Part shown: positions 26,112-32,718 of the stretch, piece after piece | Layout: every line of letters begins with the position of its first letter | How positions within the stretch are numbered: the stretch's first letter is position 1 | Assembly (NCBI GenBank): GCA_012034655.1 | Contig: JAAUOZ010000049.1 | Coordinates: 1-32,718 of the forward strand | Length of the DNA: 32,718 nucleotides | Direction: 5' to 3' | DNA from: Leptolyngbyaceae cyanobacterium CSU_1_3 | Lineage (GTDB): Bacteria; Cyanobacteriota; Cyanobacteriia; Leptolyngbyales; Leptolyngbyaceae | The notes under the pieces: generated by a model | Seen by the model: only the letters and a program-made list of their open reading frames with translations | Database searches by the model: none | Told to the model about the DNA's origin: nothing | Translations under genes and position numbers: made by a program

Positions 26112-26202
26112 AACAAGAAAAGCCTTCGGTTTCGCAGACCCTGTGTAGAACTCTCTAAAGTCATTATGGCTGGAAAATCAGATCTCCAACTTTAAACAGA
26201 TT

Positions 26203-27006
26203 ATGAATTGTGCAAAGCCTATTCAACGATGGATGCAGAAGATAGGACATGAGATGGGGGCGCTTCCTGGGCAAATCGCCGCCGGATTTGCTTTCTACAC
26301 CTGTTTACCCGTGCCTATTTCATGGACCCTAAGATTCAATGGGATCGCCCGAATTGCACCCGCGATCGGACTCGTGATTGGTGGGCTGTTGGGGCTTTTA
26401 GATGGGGGGCTGGCTTGGATGGGTCTACCGCAACTGACCCGAAGCGCGATCGTAGTGACAAGTTGGATCGCTATTACAGGGGGACTGCATCTAGATGGCG
26501 CAATGGATGCTGCCGACGGGCTGGCCGTAACCGACCCAGAGCGGCGGCTTCAGGTGATGACAGACAGTGCCACAGGTGCGTTTGGGGCTATGGCGGCCTG
26601 TGTACTGGTGGGGTTAAAAACGGTGGCATTGAGTGAAATATCGAGCGATCGGGCCTTTGTTCTGATGGGGGCAGCGGGCTGGGGGCGGTGGGGGCAACTG
26701 CTGGCGATCGCACGCTTTCCCTATCTCAAACCTACCGGAAAAGGTGCATTTCATAAAGCCTCAATTCGATCGACTTGGGAAACAGTGCCCAGTTTGCTGG
26801 TGCTGCTTGGGCTGAGTGGAGTGGAGTTTTTTTTGCATCCCGCTCGCGGGTCGCTTTCACTGGGGTTAGCGCTTGGGGGAGGCACGATCGCGGTGCTTAC
26901 GGGAACCTGGTTCCATCGAAAATTGGGAGGACAGACGGGCGACACCTATGGGGCGATCGTCGAATGGACAGAGGCTCTACTGTTGTGCTGGCTGACTGCT
27001 TGGTAG
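26203..27006 (+). CDS. cobS: Adenosylcobinamide-GDP ribazoletransferase (cobalamin synthase)
   Basis: 267 aa. CobS joins adenosylcobinamide-GDP and alpha-ribazole in the last step of cobalamin assembly and is an integral membrane protein. Visible signatures: FYTCLPVP near residue 30, GGLHLDGAMDAADGLAV with the acidic metal-binding residues, DSATGAFGAMA, GRWGQLLAI and the C-terminal GGQTGDTYGAIVEWTE. Hydrophobic segments alternate along the whole chain. No other cobalamin gene is nearby. Its last 30 bases overlap the 3' end of the channel gene on the other strand. Confidence 0.95.
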   Translation: MNCAKPIQRWMQKIGHEMGALPGQIAAGFAFYTCLPVPISWTLRFNGIARIAPAIGLVIGGLLGLLDGGLAWMGLPQLTRSAIVVTSWIAITGGLHLDGAMDAADGLAVTDPERRLQVMTDSATGAFGAMAACVLVGLKTVALSEISSDRAFVLMGAAGWGRWGQLLAIARFPYLKPTGKGAFHKASIRSTWETVPSLLVLLGLSGVEFFLHPARGSLSLGLALGGGTIAVLTGTWFHRKLGGQTGDTYGAIVEWTEALLLCWLTAW

Positions 27007-27804
27007 CGAAGGGGAAGGGGGCGATCGTAGCAGCGTGCCACAAACCTTGCAAAACTGAGCGTCTAAATCGTGCCGGGCCAAGCCACAACCCAAGCAAACA
27101 ATTTCTGCCTGGGCAGATTGATCGGCTGTTTTCACCAGACGTTTGACTAAATCGCCTAGCTGCCAGGGAATCAAAACAATGCCTGTAAATAACATGAGGA
27201 CGGTTAAAAATCGCCCCAATTGCGAAACCGGAGTAATGTCTCCTAGCCCAGCGGTGGTAATGGTAGAAACCGAGAAATATACTGCATCTAAAAAAGTGCC
27301 ATAGGCTTGACTATTGATAGAATGCTCGACTTGATAGATCAACCCTGAGTAAACAAAAATAATTGAAAATAGGGTAAACAAAATCCTCGTAAAAATCGCA
27401 CTGTCTTCACTGCTGACATATCCAAAGATGGTCTTTCTGCCCATAAACCTGATTAGTCTCAAGATCCGAAACCAACGAAAAATCCTTAGAAAACCAGTAT
27501 TTGCTGACCCTATCAAGAAGGGTAGAATCGTAATTAAGTCAATAATTGAATACAAGCTAAAAAAATATTTTCTCTTTTCTTTAGCACACCAAAATCGCAG
27601 GAAATATTCCACCACAAAAATCAATAGAATTCCGTTTTCAAGGATATCTAGTCTTTCCTTAAGAAGCTCCGGAATTTTATAGGTTTCGGCGACGAAAATC
27701 GCCGAGGAAAGCAAAACTAATCCTGTGATAATTAGATTAATTATCCGCCCGATCGGAGTTTCGATATCTTCGAGATAAAATGCAATCTTTTCTTGAATTA
27801 ACAT
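26977..27804 (-). CDS. Voltage-gated-type potassium channel with C-terminal zinc ribbon
   Basis: 275 aa from ATG 27804 (MLIQEKIAFYLEDIETPIGR); a TTG at 27867 would add 21 residues of less typical composition. Six-helix layout: S1 IINLIITGLVLLSSAIFV, S2/S3 ILLIFVVEYFLRFW and IIDLITILPFLIG, an Arg-rich S4 (FLRIFRWFRILRLIRF), S5 LFTLFSIIFVYSGLIY, pore helix and filter, S6 FLTVLMLFTGIVLIP. The filter reads STITTAGLGDITP where canonical channels have TVGYGD. The C-terminus has CLGCGLARHD..FCKVCGT, a rubredoxin-like zinc ribbon, then a Pro/Ser-rich tail. It probably sits in the plasma membrane. The stop lies inside the cobS 3' end (30-base overlap). Confidence 0.88.
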   Translation of the reverse strand: MLIQEKIAFYLEDIETPIGRIINLIITGLVLLSSAIFVAETYKIPELLKERLDILENGILLIFVVEYFLRFWCAKEKRKYFFSLYSIIDLITILPFLIGSANTGFLRIFRWFRILRLIRFMGRKTIFGYVSSEDSAIFTRILFTLFSIIFVYSGLIYQVEHSINSQAYGTFLDAVYFSVSTITTAGLGDITPVSQLGRFLTVLMLFTGIVLIPWQLGDLVKRLVKTADQSAQAEIVCLGCGLARHDLDAQFCKVCGTLLRSPPSPSLPSSQPAQQ

Positions 27805-27977
27805 AAGCTGATATGCCCCGATCGTCCCAAAAACGTCCCAAATATCAATCCGCTCAACCCCTACCAAAGCTGTGATCGAGCCAAATTTTGCCAGGAGTTG
27901 CTTGATCGGCTCTATGCTTCGCGTAACAATAGATGTAAAGTTTCGTATCTGCTTTTAACCGGATCTGTTTTTTAACC

Positions 27978-29258
27978 ATGACGCTGAAGCAAACATTCAA
28001 GCAAGGCTCGATCGATCGCTACGACTATGATGTGGCGATCGTCGGGGGAGGTGTCGTCGGGGCAACGCTGGCCTGTGCCCTGCGAGGGTCGGGGTTGAAG
28101 GTGGTCTTGGTGGAGGCTGAGGCGCGATCTCAAGCCACTGCTAGAGGTCAGGCTTACAACATTTCTCCCCTCTCTAGTCGCATCTTAGACGGCATCGGAG
28201 TGTGGAATGAAATTCGCCCAAAACTCGAAACCTACAGCAAAATTCGCCTTTCGGATGCAGACTACCCCAATATTGTGCAGTTTTTGCCAGAAGATCTAGG
28301 GGCTGGAACTTTGGAAACTGGAACTTTGGGTTATGTGGCGGAGCACCGAGTCCTATTGACGGCGCTTCAGCGATCGTTGCAGCAGAGTTCTGTCACCTGG
28401 CTGTGCCCAGCAAAGGTGCTAAAGACAGATTTTCAGGCCCAGGGCGTGGGTCTAGAAGTGTGGGCCGATGGCGCAGTGCAAGAGATTCGGGTTCGGCTGG
28501 TCGTGGGCGCAGATGGGGCCCGATCGCCCCTACGTCAGCAGGCAGGCATCCGCACGCACGGCTGGCAATATTGGCAAGCTTGCGTAGTAGCCACAATTAA
28601 GCCAGAAAAGCCCCACCACAACATCGCTTACGAGCGGTTTTGGTCAAGCGGCCCCTTCGCCATTTTGCCCCTGCCCAATAACTTGTGTCGCATTGTATGG
28701 ACGGCTCCCCGTGCGGAGGCAGAGGCGATCGCCCAGCTTGATGATCACGCTTTTCTTCAGCAACTCAGCCAGCGCTTTGGCGACCAGATGGGCAAACTCG
28801 CCGTCGAAGGGGAGCGCTATGTTTTCCCCGTTCAGTTGATGCATAGCACCCGCTATGTTTTGCCCGGGTTGGCGTTGATTGGAGACGCGGCTCACTGTTG
28901 CCACCCGGTGGGTGGGCAAGGTATCAACATGGGAATTCGTGACGCTGCGGCCCTTGCCCAGGTTGTGCAAGCGGCTCACCAGCAAGGCGAAGACCTGGCT
29001 AGCCTCAGGGTTCTCAGGCGCTATGAGCGGTGGCGCAAATGGGAAAACTTAGTGATTTTAGGCTTCACGGATATTCTCGATCGCACCTTCTCAAATCACA
29101 TCTTGCCGCTCGTCCTGTTGCGTCGCTTGGGTTTGCTAGTTCTGCAAAGCGTTAGCCCGGTCAAAGCGATCGCCCTGCGTTTGATGACCGGGCTAACCGG
29201 AAAAACTCCGGAGCTTGCCCAAAAACTGCCAGAAACTTTGCTCAGTAAAAATGCTTAA
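27978..29258 (+). CDS. FAD-dependent monooxygenase, UbiH/Coq6/VisC family
   Basis: 426 aa. Aromatic-ring hydroxylase fold: dinucleotide-binding DVAIVGGGVVGATLACAL near residue 20, an acidic residue ending beta-2 (VVLVEAEAR), the DG motif VVGADGARSPLR, and the FAD ribityl-binding ALIGDAAHCCHPVGGQGINMG. The family contains the ubiquinone-pathway hydroxylases; in cyanobacteria a role in quinone or related isoprenoid ring oxidation is plausible but not shown here. The C-terminus ends in a Leu-rich, basic helix region that could associate with membrane. Start ATG 27978, divergent from the channel gene. Confidence 0.9.
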   Translation: MTLKQTFKQGSIDRYDYDVAIVGGGVVGATLACALRGSGLKVVLVEAEARSQATARGQAYNISPLSSRILDGIGVWNEIRPKLETYSKIRLSDADYPNIVQFLPEDLGAGTLETGTLGYVAEHRVLLTALQRSLQQSSVTWLCPAKVLKTDFQAQGVGLEVWADGAVQEIRVRLVVGADGARSPLRQQAGIRTHGWQYWQACVVATIKPEKPHHNIAYERFWSSGPFAILPLPNNLCRIVWTAPRAEAEAIAQLDDHAFLQQLSQRFGDQMGKLAVEGERYVFPVQLMHSTRYVLPGLALIGDAAHCCHPVGGQGINMGIRDAAALAQVVQAAHQQGEDLASLRVLRRYERWRKWENLVILGFTDILDRTFSNHILPLVLLRRLGLLVLQSVSPVKAIALRLMTGLTGKTPELAQKLPETLLSKNA

Positions 29259-29817
29259 CTCAGCTATCTGTATATAGATCTAACAAGCCGCCCTTTGTTT
29301 GTTCTCACATTTCCTTCATGAGCTTTACAAATGCGGCTACTCACACTTGGGCAAAGAAAAGGTTGAGAAAATCTAAAGGAAATCGATAGCCTACTCCGGC
29401 GATCGCAAATCAAATCGGACCTCTGAAACTTGAATAAATAGTTAACTCAACCTACGGATAGATTGCTTGAGGATCGATCGATTTTTACCAGACTCTGAGG
29501 TTATTTCAAAAAGTGACAAAATTGTAAACTCTAAACTATTTTTTAGTAATACAAATAGTCAAACGACTTGCCAAACTTCGCTTTCGTTGCAAAACAGTAA
29601 TTCTTTGTGAAGTTAATCTATGATTTGATCTCTGGCAATCGATGGGAAAAGTTCTTAAGCAGAATCACTCAAAATCCAAACACTAAGAAATGTGGAAGCA
29701 AAGAATTCCTAGATAAACCCTAGAAACGCAATGAGTGAGGGATTTTCGTTACTTTAACCCTCCATAATGAGAAATTTAACAGCCGCTATATTAACGAGTG
29801 ACTTGGTAGTTTACGCC
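29259..29817. other. AT-rich intergenic region
   Basis: 559 bases after the monooxygenase gene with no credible coding sequence. It is clearly richer in A and T than the neighbouring genes. It holds a small palindrome ATCTGTATATAGAT (29263-29276) and must hold the promoter for the receiver-like gene, but I cannot fix it. No repeat shared with the rest of the window was seen. Confidence 0.5.
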
Positions 29818-30212
29818 ATGAAATTCGCGTCGAGTTATATTCTGCTTTAGTTCAACAGACCGAAGATCTACACGGACTAGAGTCTCTATTGGAACGCTTG
29901 AAATGCCCTGTTGAAATTGTTCGCTCGCCGGATCAGGCAGTCGATCGCGTCCGCCAAAGTCCCCCTTGTTTAGTCATTGTTCAGGGCAACCATAGCCACT
30001 GGTCGCAGGAGTTCGTTCGCAAACTGAGAACGATTGCCGATGCCGATCACATTATGCTTGTCGCCCTCAGCGATTCCCACGCTCCAAGTTGGCTTCATCA
30101 AGAAGAGAACCCAGGCTTTGACGGCTTCTTAGTCAAGCCTCTCAGTTGCGATGTGTTGTTTTCTCTCATCCAGTCGGCTTCTGCTCGCCAACTGTGTCGA
30201 TCGGTCGTTTGA
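29818..30212 (+). CDS. Degenerate receiver-domain protein (pseudo-receiver), one-base frameshift at start
   Basis: About 132 aa. The chain reads (MKIR)VELYSALVQQTEDLHG, LLERLKCPVEIVRSPDQAV, CLVIVQGNHSHW, HIMLVALSDSH, GFDGFLVKPLSCDVLFSLIQ. This is the pattern of a response-regulator receiver: Ser of ALSDS and Lys of LVKP are retained, but the phosphoacceptor Asp is replaced (LVIVQGN) and the N-terminal acidic pair is absent. The frame is open back to 29802 without an ATG. ATG at 29818 would start it as MKIRVEL if AAA at 29821-29823 were AAAA, so one missing A is likely; otherwise TTG 29889 is the only internal start. There is no output domain, so it may bind a partner without phosphorylation. 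Confidence 0.6.
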
Positions 30213-30293
30213 CGGAAGACATGAGAAAGCGCAAAGGAAAGACAATCTGAATCTAAGCCATTTAGAAAATCGGAGTTAGCCCTTTCTACATCT

Positions 30294-30976
30294 ATGCAAT
30301 TTGCGCCTCTCTATCCATTGGTCTATCGCGTTCTAAAACCCAGATTTACCGATTGCCTGTGGTCGGGTTGTCAAAATTCACCCACGATCGCCCTCACCTT
30401 CGACGATGGTCCCTATCCCGAACATACCCCTGCTCTGCTCAAAGTTCTAGAACGACATCGCGTTCGGGCCAGTTTTTTGAGCTAGGCATCTGTGTCGATC
30501 GCCTGCCCCATCTGACACAAGCCATCTATCAACAAGGCCATTGGCTCGGCTTGCATGGCTATGACCACCGATCGTTCGCGACCCTCAACCCCTACCAACT
30601 CAAACAAGAATTAGAGAAAACCAAACGGGCGATCGTCCAAGCCTGTCCGGTCTCTCCTGAACAACTAATAGATGTCCGTCCCCCGAATGGGCTGTTTACC
30701 CCCAACACTCTGCGACTTTTGCGTCAGTGGGGCTACCGTCCAGTCATGTGGAGCGTAGTTCCTGAAGATTGGGTGCACCCTGGCATCTCAACAGTGGTGC
30801 AGCGAGTGCTCGATCAGGTGCAAAACGGCTCTGTGATTGTGCTGCACGATGGCTATTACGGTGGGCGAGATGTTGCAGAAACCGTTGATCGACTGATTAT
30901 TACCCTACAAGCTCGTGGCTACCAGTTTGGGACGATCGCCGATCTTTGGTCAAACGCCCAAAAACCCCCTCGATAA
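30294..30976 (+). CDS. Polysaccharide deacetylase (carbohydrate esterase 4 type), one-base frameshift
   Basis: About 227 aa after repair. NodB homology domain: TIALTFDDGPYPEHTP (metal/catalytic Asp pair), LGLHGYDHRSF (His ligands), VRPPNGLFTPNTL (RPPxG), MWSVVPEDW and SVIVLHDGYYGG (LHD). These enzymes remove N-acetyl groups from chitin-like polymers or peptidoglycan, usually outside the cytoplasm; here no signal peptide is evident at the ATG 30294 start. The frame breaks at T6 30473-30478: with seven T it reads RASFFELGICVDRLPHL in place of an early stop. The rest of the chain is intact. Confidence 0.87.
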
Positions 30977-31775
30977 CCATTCTCAAGCCCCACAAGCCGT
31001 GATGAATCTCACCCATATTCATCAAAAATTCTAATAACCTTCCCCAGCGAATAGCTTCAACTTGTATACTTCGCAAACATAGGCCCTATCACGCTTTTGG
31101 GTGAGATAGAAACGCAAAGGCAAGCCCAGCCAGGGCCTCGCCCCGCTTATTTTTTCACCACAGAACCCCAAAAAGATCATCTAACTTAATGAATACTCTG
31201 GATCAAACCTATCAAACTGGGCTAACGTTACATTAAGAGCCGTAATTTCACAGTTTCGCGATCGTCGAGTTATGTGGGGGTGGTACTTGAGCGAGACTTA
31301 AGATTGAACAGAGAGCAGCCCTTTCTGCTGAAGACTCAGAAGCAACGATGTTTAAACTTTGCCCTCACGGCAAACATCTTGTTCTCGCCTTTCCCTCGAA
31401 ACGGCTTGTTGTTGCCCCACTGCGATCGCACAACGTGCAATGCAGTGCTAGTCAGTTATTCTCTCAACTTTGCCGATGAAGCGACAGAAAAAGGGTGCAA
31501 CTTTTGTGAGAAAAGCTACAATCGGGGAGACATTCAAAACATTTGACAATAGTGACCTGTGCATCGGTGCCTCTACCAGCCCAAAGATTTTTGGGAAAGC
31601 AGTGTACCTCGATTTTTGCATGGTCAAGAGTCTGGTTGTCCCAAGCTACGTCCCCGCGTGCTTTGCAACCGCCCGAAGCAGGAGCTAGCTGCCTCTGTAG
31701 CTAGAATGAACGACTATCGTTCTCCAATGCTTAAATTTTTTCACTTTACTATCTAAGGAGCATGAGGAACGCGGC
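30977..31775. other. Long leader/intergenic region upstream of sigA
   Basis: 799 bases without a credible gene. An inverted repeat AGGCCCT (31081-31087)/AGGGCCT (31132-31138) encloses smaller pairings (TCAC/GTGA, GGGC/GCCC) and is followed by CCGCTTATTTTTTC, so it could be a terminator of the deacetylase gene or a small structured RNA. A TACAAT box lies at 31517-31522 and TTGACA at 31542-31547, both possible promoter parts. Just before sigA, AAGGAG (31755-31760) and GAGG (31764-31767) are candidate ribosome sites, with a 5-codon frame ATGAGGAACGCGGCATGA ending over the sigA start. Frames at 31274-31756 look spurious. Confidence 0.45.
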
Positions 31776-32718
31776 ATGACCCAGGCCAACGACGTACTCG
31801 AAGCACTCGGCATCACTAGTCCTTCCGATGAAGCCCTCGACACCGAGGTCGAGCTTTATGACTTAGAGGATGACTCTGACGACTCTGACGCACCGGCTGA
31901 TGATGACAGTAAGTCAGGCAAGGCTCGAACCGCTCGCCGACGAGCACAAGCCAAGAAAAAACACTACACCGAAGACTCAATCCGGTTGTATTTGCAAGAG
32001 ATCGGTCGGATTCGCCTCCTCCGCGCCGACGAAGAAATTGAGCTTGCCAGAAAGATTGCAGACCTGCTGGAACTGGAAAGAATCAGAGTTCGGTTGGCTG
32101 AAAAGTTGAACCGTGATCCTCAAGACAAAGAGTGGGCAGGTGAGGTAAATATGCCTCTGTCTGCGTTCCGTCATCGCCTCCATTTGGGTCGTCGCGCCAA
32201 AGATAAAATGGTGCAGTCGAACCTGAGATTGGTTGTGTCGATCGCCAAGAAATACATGAACCGGGGTCTGTCCTTTCAGGATTTGATTCAAGAAGGCAGT
32301 CTGGGTCTGATCAGAGCAGCAGAAAAGTTCGATCACGAGAAGGGCTACAAGTTCTCGACCTACGCAACCTGGTGGATTCGTCAAGCTATCACACGAGCGA
32401 TCGCAGATCAGTCTAGAACCATTCGCCTTCCGGTGCACCTCTACGAAACCATCTCTCGCATCAAAAAGACCACCAAACTGCTGTCCCAGGAAATGGGAAG
32501 GAAGCCAACAGAAGAAGAGATTGCCACCCGCATGGAGATGACGATCGAAAAGCTACGCTTTATCGCGAAATCTGCCCAGTTGCCGATTTCGCTGGAGACT
32601 CCGATCGGGAAAGAGGAAGATTCTCGTCTCGGCGACTTCATCGAATCGGACGGCGAAAACGCCTGAAGATCAGGTGTCCAAAAACCTGTTGCGCGAAGAT
32701 CTCGAAGGGGTTTTGGCA
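31776..32718 (+). CDS. sigA: Principal RNA polymerase sigma factor SigA (RpoD), 3' truncated by the window; frameshift
   Basis: Group 1 sigma-70 factor; the first 310 or so residues are present. After an acidic N-terminus and a basic stretch ([21 protein letters not shown]) comes region 1.2 ([16 protein letters not shown]), then region 2 with [38 protein letters not shown] and the -10-recognition helix [17 protein letters not shown], and region 3 ([29 protein letters not shown]). ATG 31776 follows GAGG eight bases upstream. At A4 32656-32659 the frame meets a TGA; with three A it reads [20 protein letters not shown] and stays open to 32718, matching the family, so one A is extra. Region 4 lies beyond the window. 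Confidence 0.95.

Noticed and set aside
31274..31756. Three overlapping plus-strand frames of 65-90 codons upstream of sigA
   Set aside because: They overlap in different frames, lack ribosome sites and show no domain pattern.
31762..31779. Five-codon upstream frame overlapping the sigA start
   Set aside because: The AAGGAG site is one base from its ATG, too close for efficient initiation; a regulatory uORF is not supported.

Overview
The window reads as cyanobacterial chromosome. The HIP1 palindrome GCGATCGC is frequent, and photosynthesis genes petN (cytochrome b6f) and psbK (photosystem II) are present, as is an ammonium transporter gene preceded by a perfect NtcA-type site (GTA-N8-TAC). 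Many proteins belong to families largely confined to cyanobacteria and plastids (PAP/fibrillin, DUF3134). The genus cannot be fixed from the sequence; a filamentous Leptolyngbya/Oscillatoria-like organism is a guess.

Layout. 1-3.4 kb: a large TPR-fused serine/threonine kinase homologue that has lost both catalytic aspartates (probable pseudokinase), then smpB, both on the minus strand. 3.4-5.7 kb: NtcA site, amt and its terminator. 5.7-6.9 kb: repeats, a decayed IS200/IS605-type remnant, and two small minus-strand membrane-protein genes, one being petN. 6.9-10.6 kb: a small membrane protein and uvrA. 10.6-12.9 kb: a secreted-type subtilase with a C-terminal lectin-like propeller, bracketed by near-identical direct repeats. 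13-17.9 kb, all minus: recJ, a GNAT acetyltransferase, a RecB/Cas4-like Fe-S nuclease and a fibrillin. 18.2-20.1 kb: DUF3134 gene, mraY and tRNA-Ser(GCU). 20.3-24.1 kb: an amino-acid-type substrate-binding lipoprotein, a TPR protein, a conserved hypothetical and a glutathione S-transferase. 24.2-27.9 kb: psbK, tgt, a conserved hypothetical, cobS and a potassium-channel-like protein whose 3' end overlaps cobS. 28-32.7 kb: a UbiH-type FAD monooxygenase, a degenerate receiver-domain protein, a polysaccharide deacetylase and the principal sigma factor gene, cut by the window end.

Reading frames. At least eleven single-base indels break otherwise well conserved genes (amt, the protease three times, recJ 5' end, the nuclease twice, the 22960 gene, the receiver-like gene, the deacetylase, sigA). 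Most lie in or beside short homopolymers, and essential genes such as sigA are hit, so sequencing or assembly error is the simplest explanation. I give each gene its full inferred span and mark the break.

No single operon dominates; the window is mostly housekeeping genes with accessory insertions. The most unusual items are the TPR pseudokinase, the repeat-bracketed subtilase-lectin gene, the IS605-like remnant beside petN and the receiver-like protein lacking its phosphoacceptor. I did not find a convincing new multi-gene defence or mobile system.
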